Origin: Myxococcales bacterium SG8_38
GTDB lineage: Bacteria > Myxococcota_A > Polyangia > Polyangiales > Houyiibacteriaceae
Reading direction: 5' to 3'
NCBI GenBank assembly: GCA_001303415.1
Contig: LJTN01000045.1
Coordinates: 1-53,345 of the forward strand
Length of the DNA stretch: 53,345 nt
This document shows, one piece after another, positions 16,918-25,589 of this stretch. Below the pieces are notes generated by a model. It did no database searches. It saw only the letters and a program-made list of their open reading frames with translations, and was not told the DNA's origin. A program made the translations under genes and the position numbers. Position 1 is the stretch's first letter, and each line of letters opens with the position of its first letter.

Positions 16918-19095
16918 TCATTTTGACCGCAACCAAGACCACGGGGTGATCAGGCCCAAAAATCGCTTCCGAAGCGGAAACCCGGCGCGCACGTCGCGGC
17001 GCACGGCTGCTGCATCGTCTTTCAATTCACCCGGGGGCGGCTGATAGCCGCCGAAGGCCGCCGCGATGTGGGCGTTCGTCAGCCGTTGAAACGAAGGTAG
17101 CTGGTCGCGAATCCGAATCGCGAAGGATTCACGGGATTCGCCCTCGCGCCGCCGGATGGCCACCTCCCCGATGCGATCGAGCTCGGCTCGATACACGAGG
17201 CGGGGAAGAGACTCGGCCACGGCAAAAGACGGCGCCATCCTGCGCCAGAGCTTCACCACGTAGAGAGCCACCAGAATGCTCGCGAGGAGAAACAAAAGCC
17301 AGGCTCCCGCGGTGAAGGTCACCCGTCGCGCCATCTCCTTGATGCGGGGAATGTCGGTCGCCGACAACGGGATCGGGGAAGCGCCTCGGGCGAGCTCACC
17401 GAGGAGGCGCTGCAGATCGGCGTCCATCGGCTGCTCGGGAGGATCGAGCGCACGCTCCGGGTATACGTCCATCACCACCCATCCGAAGCCATCGACGAAC
17501 ACCTCGGGCCAGGCGTGCGAGGCCCCGCCAGACAGGAGGAGCGACGATCCGCCCTGGCGCGCGGACTCGCTGATCGCATAGCCGGTGGCCACTCGGGCAG
17601 GAATGCCGAGACTTCGCATCAGGTAGGTCGCGGCGTGGGAGAAGTGAACGCAATAGCCGGTCAGATCGCCGAACAAGAAGCTCGCGGTCGGGTCGGCCGC
17701 GCCGCTGTGCTCGTTCTTCAGGCTGTAGATGCCCTCCTGACCGAGCCACGCCGTGACGGCGAAAGCTTGGGCGATGGGATTGTCTCGAAGCTCGTCGGGC
17801 AGCGACGAGACGATGCGCGCTGCGAGCTCCGCATACCGCGGATCGGGCGGCGTCTCCGTGTAGTGTGCCCACTGCTCCTTGGACCACGTCGTCGAGCCGA
17901 GGGTCGCATCGAGAATCGCAGAGTAGTCAGCGGTCAAGACTCCAGAAACCGCCTTGTAGACGCGACGGAATCGGTTCGGGGATGGGTTTTGTAGTGGCTC
18001 CACCTCGACGGGCGCTTCGAGCGCGAAAGGCTGAGTATGATCGGCCATGAGGGCGACGGTGGTCTCGAGCGGACCGCGATTCTCGTTCATCGCGGGGGCT
18101 TCCCCGATCCGTATCGACCGGGTCGGGAAGTACGGGATCAGATCCCGGTCGATGTCGCTACGGCCCGACACGACCAGCTTTCGGCCGTTGTACTGACTGA
18201 AGGCGCCCTGTCGAAAGTAGTAGACGCCGCTCGGAGGCGAGTAGTCGTCGTGGAAGAGGACGACCGCGACAGGAACCCGCTCCCCGCCCCTGTCGTACTT
18301 GTTCCGGAACTCGAGCTCGCTGTTCGCGGCTCCGCCGCGGTCCCCTCCTCGTCCCTCGGCGTCTGTGTCTTCGGATTCGCTCGGGCGAAGACCGAGCCCG
18401 CTGCCTCCCTCTGGAGGAGGTGGCATGCCGATCATGGGGGTCGCCACCACGATCAACCCCAAGAGCAGACCGATGACTCCGAGATTGAGCACCGCCCGGC
18501 CGAAGCGCTGCTCGCGGAGCAGCAGAACCAAGCCCAACACCGTGGCGGTGCCGCCCATGAATAGAAAGAGCCAGGTCGGGTCCCAGCCGAGCGCGATGAC
18601 CCAATCGGCAAGATAGAACGGTCGATTGATCGCGCCGTGCCGATGCGGGATCAGGAGCTGCGCGAACGCCGCAGCGACCAGCAGCAACTCGAGGACGGCG
18701 AAGGTCGCGCGTCGTGTGGATAGCGCTCGCACCGCGGCGCTGGCGACCGCGGCGACGGCCAGCGCGGTGAGCGTGCTCGCCAACCTGAGCGCGCCAACGG
18801 GACCGAGGGTGGCGGCCAAGAGAGAGCCTCGTGTGGCCATGGAGTGCAGCCAAGCCACGACGAAGATCGACGAGACGGCGCCAGCCAGGAGCACGAAGGT
18901 GCGAAGGCGAGACCGTCCGACTCTGGCTCCGACCAGACAGCCGACGACGCCTCCCAGAAACGCGGCGAGCGCGGAGCCCGAGGGCGCCGTGGTGGCCACG
19001 AGCACGCTCCACGCCAAGCCGTGAATCATCGATCGCCCAAGCTCTGCGAGCGCGCCGGCCACGCCGAGGGGTGCTGATCGCGCACGCTCCCTCAT
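16918..19095 (-). CDS. Membrane protein with periplasmic transglutaminase-like domain (TgpA-like)
   Basis: 725 residues. The first 225 residues contain about six transmembrane helices. A soluble region of about 360 residues follows, with a transglutaminase-like fold: Cys482 in GDLTGYCVHFSHAATYLMRSLGIPARVATGY, His527 in GGASHAWPEVFVDG and Asp543 in WVVMDVYPE form a complete catalytic triad. One more helix lies near 585-605, with a cytosolic DUF4129-like tail after it. The start overlaps the DUF58 stop by 4 bp (ATGA). Such proteins accompany MoxR and DUF58 genes and may act as cysteine peptidases or transglutaminases on envelope proteins. The substrate is unknown. Confidence 0.92.
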   Translation of the reverse strand: MRERARSAPLGVAGALAELGRSMIHGLAWSVLVATTAPSGSALAAFLGGVVGCLVGARVGRSRLRTFVLLAGAVSSIFVVAWLHSMATRGSLLAATLGPVGALRLASTLTALAVAAVASAAVRALSTRRATFAVLELLLVAAAFAQLLIPHRHGAINRPFYLADWVIALGWDPTWLFLFMGGTATVLGLVLLLREQRFGRAVLNLGVIGLLLGLIVVATPMIGMPPPPEGGSGLGLRPSESEDTDAEGRGGDRGGAANSELEFRNKYDRGGERVPVAVVLFHDDYSPPSGVYYFRQGAFSQYNGRKLVVSGRSDIDRDLIPYFPTRSIRIGEAPAMNENRGPLETTVALMADHTQPFALEAPVEVEPLQNPSPNRFRRVYKAVSGVLTADYSAILDATLGSTTWSKEQWAHYTETPPDPRYAELAARIVSSLPDELRDNPIAQAFAVTAWLGQEGIYSLKNEHSGAADPTASFLFGDLTGYCVHFSHAATYLMRSLGIPARVATGYAISESARQGGSSLLLSGGASHAWPEVFVDGFGWVVMDVYPERALDPPEQPMDADLQRLLGELARGASPIPLSATDIPRIKEMARRVTFTAGAWLLFLLASILVALYVVKLWRRMAPSFAVAESLPRLVYRAELDRIGEVAIRRREGESRESFAIRIRDQLPSFQRLTNAHIAAAFGGYQPPPGELKDDAAAVRRDVRAGFPLRKRFLGLITPWSWLRSK

Positions 19096-20414
19096 GCCGC
19101 CCTCCGTTCCGCTGAGGTCACGTGCACGCCATCGCCAAGCACTCGTCCGCTCACGCGATCGATGATCACCACCTCACAGCGCAGTTGGCTCAACGCACGC
19201 CCAACGCGCTCGAGGTCGTCGCGCCCCACGCCTGGCGCCCGCGCCGGTTTGAGCAACAAGCGCCTCCAGCGTGGTTGCTGGTGGGGCTCGTGAACGGCAT
19301 CGACGGCGATCACGACTCGCACACGACCGTACCGCCGCATCGTCACCGAACGCAGCTCGTCGAGCCACGGTCCCATGGTCGGCGGCGCGAACACCACCAG
19401 CGCAGCCGGCCCCTGCGGATCGACCTCTGCGAGAAAACGTCCGAGCCCGCATCCGCTCGGCCCCGCGAAGCCCGACGAGGTCATGATCTTGTGGATCGCG
19501 TCCGAGCGATCCGAGGTGGCGCTCGGTGCTCCGTCGGCTCCGAACTTCCAATCGATGCCAAGCGCTTCTTCCTCGATGGCGGCCCGCGCCGCGGCCGCCG
19601 AGGCCTCGTCGTGCGGGCCGGCGACCAAGTATGCGAGGGTCTTGCGGGCGCGGCTCAACGAACGTTCGGGCATGCGCACCATCAGCTTGCGCGTGCGGCC
19701 GAATACCTTCCAATGAATGAAGCGCGCGGAATCTCCCGGGACATATCTTCGGAGCTCCACTCGATCGCCGTCCTCGAGGCCCATGGGATGTGGATACTCG
19801 TCGCCTCCCGTCAAGGAGGTGAGCACCGGCAAGCGCCTCATGCCGCCGAGATGAGGCAGCACCTCGAGGGGGCCTTCCTGACGGTGCTCGAACGCGATCC
19901 GCGACAACCCGAACGCGTCCTGCACGACGATACGGCGCCTCACGGACTCGAAGATGCCTCGCTTTGCGAAGCTCACTCGTTCCCGAAGACGGCCTCGCTC
20001 GGGGCTACGTTCGGGCGCGGCCGCAGGGGGAAAGACCCACGTCCAGCGGAGCTGCGCCATGGGGAGCCACCAGAGTGAAGGCAGCGAAAATCCGGTAGGC
20101 AGCGGAGCGCCCGTCTCGAACGTATGGGTGAACCAGCGAATCGGGGCGCGCCGGAGCCAGAGTCGGAGCCCGAGCGCGCTCCCGAGGACGACCAGAGTCG
20201 AGAGCACCAGGAGGCCGATCCCTCCGTAGCCCAGAACCAACAGCACGAGGTCGAGCTTGTCGAAGCCGTAGATGAACAAGGCGATGGATGCGACCGCAAA
20301 AAGCGCCATTCCGAGCGGAGTCAGCGGCCACACAGCGGCAAGGCGGCGGGCCACCGCGCGCACGCGCCGCCAAGCGGGGCGGATGGACGTCAGGAGTTCC
20401 TCCGAGGGCTTCAT
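19092..20414 (-). CDS. DUF58 domain-containing protein
   Basis: About 440 residues from ATG 20414; an in-frame ATG at 20441 would add nine. Two transmembrane segments lie near the N-terminus (LTPLGMALFAVASIALFIYGF and LVLLVLGYGGIGLLVLSTLVVLGSALG). The DUF58 signature is GLEDGDRVELRRYVPGDSARFIHWKVFGRTRKLMVR. A vWA-like C-terminal part follows. It is the first gene of the DUF58-transglutaminase-MoxR-TPR operon and is probably the MoxR client or adaptor. The upstream 206 bp are shared with the divergent ABC transporter operon. Confidence 0.9.
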   Translation of the reverse strand: MKPSEELLTSIRPAWRRVRAVARRLAAVWPLTPLGMALFAVASIALFIYGFDKLDLVLLVLGYGGIGLLVLSTLVVLGSALGLRLWLRRAPIRWFTHTFETGAPLPTGFSLPSLWWLPMAQLRWTWVFPPAAAPERSPERGRLRERVSFAKRGIFESVRRRIVVQDAFGLSRIAFEHRQEGPLEVLPHLGGMRRLPVLTSLTGGDEYPHPMGLEDGDRVELRRYVPGDSARFIHWKVFGRTRKLMVRMPERSLSRARKTLAYLVAGPHDEASAAAARAAIEEEALGIDWKFGADGAPSATSDRSDAIHKIMTSSGFAGPSGCGLGRFLAEVDPQGPAALVVFAPPTMGPWLDELRSVTMRRYGRVRVVIAVDAVHEPHQQPRWRRLLLKPARAPGVGRDDLERVGRALSQLRCEVVIIDRVSGRVLGDGVHVTSAERRAA

Positions 20415-20546
20415 GCGTACGATCGTGACACGGGACCTCATGAGCTGAAACAAGCGAAACACCGGGTGATTCCGCGGCCTAGGGCTCTGATGGGGATCTG
20501 AGGGAATAACGCTGCAGGCATCGCCGTTTACGGGCCCGGGAGTGTC

Positions 20547-20574
20547 TTGACAGGCTTAGGGGCGGGGCTAACCT
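20547..20574 (+). promoter_or_regulatory. Candidate sigma70-type promoter of the ABC/Gld-like operon
   Basis: A perfect TTGACA (20547-20552) is followed after 16 bp by TAACCT (20569-20574), about 46 bp upstream of the ATPase start codon at 20621. The start codon has a GAGGGAG ribosome-binding site. The -10 element is weak (three of six consensus bases). Confidence 0.45.
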
Positions 20575-20620
20575 CCGCCAGCCCTGCATTTTCGCCAATG
20601 GATCACACGCGAGGGAGCAT

Positions 20621-21580
20621 ATGAGCGATGTGATGATCGAGGCGCGGGACTTGACCAAGCACTACGGAACGGTCGCCGCCCTACAGAACGCCACGTTTCG
20701 GGTCAATCGGGGAGAGGTCGTCGGCTTCTTGGGGCCGAATGGCGCCGGCAAGACCACCACGATGAAGATTCTGACCTGCTTCATCGCGCCTTCCGGCGGG
20801 ACCGCGCGGGTAGCGGGCGCAGATATCTTCGAAGACCCCATCGCCGTGCGCAGGGCAATCGGATATCTGCCTGAGAACACTCCCTTGTACACGGAGATGC
20901 TGGTGCTCGAGTACCTCGAGTTCGCCGGCAAGATGCGGGGTCTCAGGGGGTCCGAGCTTCAAGCAGGGCTTCGCAAAGTCGTCGAGGAGACGTCCCTCGG
21001 CGACGTAGTCGGCAAGAGCATCGGAGAGCTGTCGAAAGGCTTCCGCCAGCGTGTGGGCCTTGCGCAAGCGCTGATACACGAGCCGCCCGTTCTGATACTG
21101 GACGAGCCGATGAGCGGTCTCGATCCGAACCAAGCTGCCGAGATTCGAGAGCTCATCCGCGAGATCGGTCGCGAACGTACGGTCATCTTGTCGACACACA
21201 ACCTGGCGGAGGTCCAGGTGACCTGCAGTCGGGTTCTGATCATTTCCGAAGGGCGTCTCGTCGCAGACGACACTCCCGATGACCTCGCGGCCCGCGCCGG
21301 GAAGCCCCGGTTCGTGGTCACTCTTCGAAAGGACGACCACAGTGCAGCAGATGTGCGAGCCGTGTTCTCCTCGGTGGGCAATGCACAGACGGTCACCGAA
21401 GTGGCCGCCTCTTCCGCCGGCGAGCTGATCGTCGAAGTGGTGCCGAAAGGAAACGATGACCTGCGCGCCGACATCTTTCGTGCCGCAGTGTCGGCCGATC
21501 TCGTTCTTCTAGGTCTCGAGCAACGTGGTGAGAACCTCGAGGACATCTTCAGACAGCTCACCACGAAGGCGGGGGCGTAA
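20621..21580 (+). CDS. ABC transporter ATPase (GldA/CcmA-like)
   Basis: 319 residues. Walker A is GPNGAGKTTTMKIL, the Q-loop lies in RRAIGYLPENTPLY, the signature is IGELSKGFRQRVGLAQAL, Walker B is PVLILDEPMSGLDPNQ, and the H-loop is VILSTHNLAEV. The last 90 residues are an accessory domain as in GldA and bacitracin or multidrug ABC-2 ATPases. It pairs with the permease starting 2 bp after its stop. Together with the GldG-like and DUF4340 proteins this matches the GldAFG-like ABC systems found widely outside gliding Bacteroidota. Confidence 0.95.
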   Translation: MSDVMIEARDLTKHYGTVAALQNATFRVNRGEVVGFLGPNGAGKTTTMKILTCFIAPSGGTARVAGADIFEDPIAVRRAIGYLPENTPLYTEMLVLEYLEFAGKMRGLRGSELQAGLRKVVEETSLGDVVGKSIGELSKGFRQRVGLAQALIHEPPVLILDEPMSGLDPNQAAEIRELIREIGRERTVILSTHNLAEVQVTCSRVLIISEGRLVADDTPDDLAARAGKPRFVVTLRKDDHSAADVRAVFSSVGNAQTVTEVAASSAGELIVEVVPKGNDDLRADIFRAAVSADLVLLGLEQRGENLEDIFRQLTTKAGA

Positions 21581-21582
21581 CG

Positions 21583-22293
21583 ATGAGAAACATCCTCACC
21601 ATTGGCGGAAGGCAATTTCGCAGCTACTTCAACGGACCCGTCGCATACATCGTCATCTGCATCGTCATGCTGACGCTGGGGTTCTTCTTCTGGAAGACGT
21701 TCTTCCTCTTCGGTCGCGCAAGCGCTCGCGAGATGTTTCGCTGGCTCAGCCTCATCCTCGTCTTTGCGCTGCCGGCGCTCACGATGGGACTGCTTGCAGA
21801 GGAAAAGCGCACTGGCACCATCGAGCTCTTGATCACCATGCCGGTCACCGAGGCCCAGGTCATCGTGGGCAAGTTCTTCGGAGTTCTGGGGCTCTATTCG
21901 ATCCTCTTGGTATTGACGGTCCCCTACCCGATCAGCGTCTCCACGCTCGGCGACCTCGATTGGGGCCCCGTGTGGAGCGGCTATCTGGGGCTGTTCCTCC
22001 AGGGCTCGGCGGTTCTCGCCCTCGGGCTGATGGCATCCAGTTGGACGTCCAACCAGCTGATCGCGTTGTTCGTCGCACTGACCTTGAGCGTCTTCTTCTG
22101 GGTGCTCGACAAGCTGTTGGCGCTACTTCCCTCCGGTGCGGCGTCGGCGCTCGAGTGGATGTCGTTCGACTACCACTTCCAGAGCATGGCGCGCGGCGTG
22201 ATCGACTTGCGCGATTTGCTGTTCTTCTTTTCCGTGACCTTGTTCGCATTGGCCGTCGCTTTCAGGGCGCTCGAATCACGACGTTGGAGCTAG
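21583..22293 (+). CDS. ABC-2 type permease (GldF-like)
   Basis: 236 residues with six predicted membrane helices. Recognisable parts are the N-terminal RQFRSYFNGPVAYIVICIVML, the cytoplasmic EEKRTGTIELLITMPVTEAQVIVGKF block typical of ABC-2 permeases, and the last helix before FRALESRRW. It forms the membrane channel for the ATPase encoded just upstream. The exported substrate is unknown. Confidence 0.93.
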   Translation: MRNILTIGGRQFRSYFNGPVAYIVICIVMLTLGFFFWKTFFLFGRASAREMFRWLSLILVFALPALTMGLLAEEKRTGTIELLITMPVTEAQVIVGKFFGVLGLYSILLVLTVPYPISVSTLGDLDWGPVWSGYLGLFLQGSAVLALGLMASSWTSNQLIALFVALTLSVFFWVLDKLLALLPSGAASALEWMSFDYHFQSMARGVIDLRDLLFFFSVTLFALAVAFRALESRRWS

Positions 22294-22296
22294 TCG

Positions 22297-24003
22297 ATGT
22301 CATCGAAAATTCAGAAGCGCGCCGCTAGCGAATCTCTGGTGTTCCTCCTTTTCGTGGGCGGCATCCTCGTTCTCCTCAACGTGCTGGCGGCTTACTTCCG
22401 CACACCACGCATCGATCTGACCCAGAATCGCCTATTTTCTCTGGCCGAAGGATCCGAACGGCTGGCGGCAAGCCTCGACGATCGTCTCGAGATCACCGCG
22501 TACTTCACGGAGAATCTCCCGCCGCCCTTCAACGCCACAGAACGGCAGGTGCGCGACCTTCTGTCGGAGTACGCGGCCGCATCCAACGGGAAGATCGACG
22601 TTCGCTTCGTCAATCCCGACGACCCGGAGTCGCAGCAGTCCGCGCGCGCGGATGGGGTGCAACCAGTGGCACATCAGAAGATCGAGGAAGATCAGGTCGC
22701 GGTAGTGGAGGGCTATCGCGGGATGGTGCTGCGCTATCTCGACGAGAAAAAGACGATCCCCGTCATTCAGGACACCACGGGGCTCGAGTACGCGATCACC
22801 ACGGCCATCAAAGAGCTCGTCGGAGAGCGCAAGCCAATCGGCGTGGTCGGCGGCCATGGAAGCCCGTCGCTCGAGCAAGGGCTCGCCAGCCTGGCATCGG
22901 TGCTCAAGCTCTACGAGGTCCGCGAAGTAGACGCATCGCAGGAAATCGATCCGGGATTGGCAGCTCTGCTCGTGATCGGTCCAACCGAGGCTTTCAGCGA
23001 CGAAGAGCTCCGTCGAATCGACCAATACGTGATGCGCGGCGGCTCTCTCGGGGTGTTCGGTGGAGCCCTCGCGATCGACCTCGCCGGCGGCCTGGGTCCA
23101 TCTGCGCGACCCGTGAGCTCGCGTCTCGATGGGCTTCTCGGCCCTTGGGGCGTGCGAATGAGCTCCAAGGTGGTCGCCGACGCCCAGTGCAGCCGCGCGC
23201 CGATGCGGGGCCCGCTCGGGTTGCAAGTGCTCGTTCCCTACCCGCCAATTCCCGTTCTTCAGTTGGACCAAGAGCAGCTCGGGCATCCGGTCATGTTCCG
23301 GTTGGCATCACCGATGCTGCCGTTCGTTGCACCACTCGAGCTGGGTGATGCCCCAGAGGCAACCTCGCTGACCGTGCTTGCACGTTCGTCCGAGGATTCT
23401 TGGACCATGTCGGGGCCCACCATCTCCCTAGAGCCGCGAAATCCGAGCGATTGGGAAATGAGCGCGGAAGCCGGTCCCTTCGATCTGATGGTTGCCATCG
23501 AAGGGAAGTTGCCGTCCGCGTACGCGGCGCCCATCAACGAAGAGGCAAGCGCAATTCAGACTCCGCCCCTCGCCGAACGTGACGTGCGCGTGTTGGTCGT
23601 AGGAACCAGCACCTTCCTCGAGGACACGTTCCTTCCGCCGCGACCGCCTCAGGGCGAGGTCCAAATGAATGCTGCGTTGGCGCTGGCCCTCAACGCCGTC
23701 GATTGGCTTGCGGCGGATTCCGATTTGATCGCGATTCGCGCCAAGACCATCGAGGAGCCGGCTCTCGACATCCCTGATTCCGTGCTCGCGGCCGAAGACA
23801 CCGCTCTCGCGGCCGCCGAGCAAGGTGACGAGCAGGGCGTCGAGTCGGCGTTGGCCGAGCGTAAGGCAGCCATCGAATCGTGGAACGCCAAGAAGCTCGC
23901 CTATCGTTGGCTCAACACACTCGGGATTCCGCTTCTGGTTGCGCTGTTCGGGCTTTTTCGTTGGCGGCAGCGAACCAAGAAGAAGCAGACCCTCAAAATC
24001 TAA
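22297..24003 (+). CDS. GldG-like ABC-type auxiliary protein
   Basis: 568 residues. One transmembrane helix near residues 13-33 is followed by the family hallmark RIDLTQNRLFSLAEGSERL. The large periplasmic part contains VTTAIKELVG-like segments (AITTAIKELVGERKPIGVVGGHGSP) and a Rossmann-like GATase-type region ending in a second helix near 543-558 and a basic tail RQRTKKKQTLKI. This is the Gldg/ABC_transp_aux architecture. It starts 3 bp after the permease stop, with a GGAG within the permease 3' end as ribosome-binding site. It acts with the ABC pair and the DUF4340 protein; the process is unknown. Confidence 0.9.
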   Translation: MSSKIQKRAASESLVFLLFVGGILVLLNVLAAYFRTPRIDLTQNRLFSLAEGSERLAASLDDRLEITAYFTENLPPPFNATERQVRDLLSEYAAASNGKIDVRFVNPDDPESQQSARADGVQPVAHQKIEEDQVAVVEGYRGMVLRYLDEKKTIPVIQDTTGLEYAITTAIKELVGERKPIGVVGGHGSPSLEQGLASLASVLKLYEVREVDASQEIDPGLAALLVIGPTEAFSDEELRRIDQYVMRGGSLGVFGGALAIDLAGGLGPSARPVSSRLDGLLGPWGVRMSSKVVADAQCSRAPMRGPLGLQVLVPYPPIPVLQLDQEQLGHPVMFRLASPMLPFVAPLELGDAPEATSLTVLARSSEDSWTMSGPTISLEPRNPSDWEMSAEAGPFDLMVAIEGKLPSAYAAPINEEASAIQTPPLAERDVRVLVVGTSTFLEDTFLPPRPPQGEVQMNAALALALNAVDWLAADSDLIAIRAKTIEEPALDIPDSVLAAEDTALAAAEQGDEQGVESALAERKAAIESWNAKKLAYRWLNTLGIPLLVALFGLFRWRQRTKKKQTLKI

Positions 24004-24019
24004 GCAAGAGGACGAAGAG

Positions 24020-25087
24020 ATGGAATGGCGAAAGAACCGTGTCGCGATCGGAGCGGTGGCTTTCTTCGTGCTTCTAGCCCTGACCCTCTGGTCGGTGAAT
24101 CGCCGGAGCCGGCAACCCGAGACGGATGAGGCCCTCCCCTCCGTCGAGCTCGACAAAGACTCCATCACTACGCTGGAGATCACGCGCTCCAACGACGAGC
24201 GCGTCGTGCTGTCCCAAGTCGACGGACAATGGCGGGTCACGTCACCACTGGACGCGCCTGCGGATCAGAGCAACGTGGAGTCTGCCTTGAGCCGCCTGGC
24301 AGACCTCAAGATTGCGCGTTTGGTGGCGAGCCAACCCCAGAATTACGCTCGCCTCCAGGTCGACGATGCGAACGCCGTGCAGGTCGTGGCCAAATCGGGT
24401 GATAAAACGCTCGCCGATCTCAAAATAGGGAAATACGCCAACGGAATGACCATGCTCCGAGTCGGTGACCGCGAACAAGTGTTCGGCGCGAGCGGCTCGC
24501 TTCGCTACGCGTTCGACCGGGAGCTCAAGGCATGGCGAAACCGCAAGGTCGTGAGCGTCGAATCGGCAGACGTCCAGTCGATCCGCGTCCGCAGCAAGAA
24601 TGGAACGTTCGAGCTCGAGCGGGAGCAGGACGGCTGGAAAGCCGTGGACGCGCCCAAGACGCTGCAAAAGCTGGATCCGCAGAAGGTCAGCAGCCTCGTG
24701 TCCATGGCGGCTCGGTTGACCGCATCGGATTTCGCACCCGAGGACGTCTCCGCAGCGAGAGCTGGGCTCACCGAGCCGACGGCCGAGGTCACCATCAACC
24801 TGAAGGACGAGTCGCAACCCATCGTGTTGGAGCTTGGCGACGCGACGGACGACGGATCGGAGCACTATCTCCGGCGAAGGGACGACCCCACCATCTACGT
24901 CATCTCCAAATACATGGCCGATCGCCTGCATCCCGATGCGAACGCACTCGAGGTGACCGAAGAGAAGGAAACCGCCGCTTCTCCGCCGAGCCCTGCGCAA
25001 GGTCGGGAGCCACCGCCGCAACTGCCGCCCGAAGTCATGAAGCAGCTGCAGGATCAGATCAAGGCTCAACAACAACAGCAGCGCTAG
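24020..25087 (+). CDS. DUF4340 domain-containing protein
   Basis: 355 residues from ATG 24020, preceded by an AAGAGG ribosome-binding sequence. One N-terminal membrane anchor (about 8-25) is followed by repeated beta-rich modules with VLSQVDGQWRVTSPLDAPADQSNVESALSRLADLK and a second copy around FELEREQDGWKAVDAPKTLQKLDP, the DUF4340 pattern. The C-terminus is Pro/Gln-rich and ends in a polyglutamine run. DUF4340 genes typically follow gldG-like genes. Its stop TAG overlaps the stop of the convergent DUF423 gene within the palindrome CTAG. Confidence 0.9.
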   Translation: MEWRKNRVAIGAVAFFVLLALTLWSVNRRSRQPETDEALPSVELDKDSITTLEITRSNDERVVLSQVDGQWRVTSPLDAPADQSNVESALSRLADLKIARLVASQPQNYARLQVDDANAVQVVAKSGDKTLADLKIGKYANGMTMLRVGDREQVFGASGSLRYAFDRELKAWRNRKVVSVESADVQSIRVRSKNGTFELEREQDGWKAVDAPKTLQKLDPQKVSSLVSMAARLTASDFAPEDVSAARAGLTEPTAEVTINLKDESQPIVLELGDATDDGSEHYLRRRDDPTIYVISKYMADRLHPDANALEVTEEKETAASPPSPAQGREPPPQLPPEVMKQLQDQIKAQQQQQR

Positions 25088-25476
25088 CCCGCGCCGAGGC
25101 GAGCACCCGCCAGCACGATCGCGCCCCAGCCCACCAAGAAGAGAGTGCCACCGAGCGGCGTGATCGCGCCGAGCCTGGCCTGCCCGGTGATCGTCATGGC
25201 GTAGAGGCTACCGCTGAACAGCGCGACGCCGAGCACGAAGGACCAGCCCGCAACCAAAGCCGAGGTGCCCGCGCCGCGATGGACCAGCCAAGCCGCCAAT
25301 GCCAACGCCAACGCATGGCTCAAATGATAGTGGGCGGCCGTATTCCACCATTCCAGACGTTTGGCTCCGTCGGCCTGGGCCCCGAGCCAAGAACGCAAGC
25401 CATGCGCTCCAAATGCACCCAGCGCAACGGCAGTGAGGCCGAGCAAACCGGATAGAATGATGAAGACCCTGGACAT
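25084..25476 (-). CDS. DUF423 (YgdD/TMEM256-like) small membrane protein
   Basis: About 130 residues from ATG 25476 (MSRVFIILSGLLGLTAVALGAFGAHGL); the ATGs at 25479 and 25488 are alternatives. The protein has four transmembrane helices. The family hallmarks GAFGAHGL, WNTAAHYHLSHALAL, FSGSLYAM and ITPLGGTLFLVGW are all present. The function of the family is not known. The convergent overlap with the DUF4340 stop codon is noted there. Confidence 0.93.
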   Translation of the reverse strand: MSRVFIILSGLLGLTAVALGAFGAHGLRSWLGAQADGAKRLEWWNTAAHYHLSHALALALAAWLVHRGAGTSALVAGWSFVLGVALFSGSLYAMTITGQARLGAITPLGGTLFLVGWGAIVLAGARLGAG

Positions 25477-25589
25477 CATGGCGATCATGAGGCAGCTCTC
25501 TGCCTTCAACCAGCCCACTCGCTAGCACCTTGCGGCCGAACCAGTTAGGCTACCCTGGCGACCGGGGCTATTGGAGCCATAAGTCGGAG

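Noticed and set aside
25530..25589. An upstream TTG start for sucA
   Set aside because: The added 20 residues have no resemblance to the E1 N-terminus and no ribosome-binding site precedes them.
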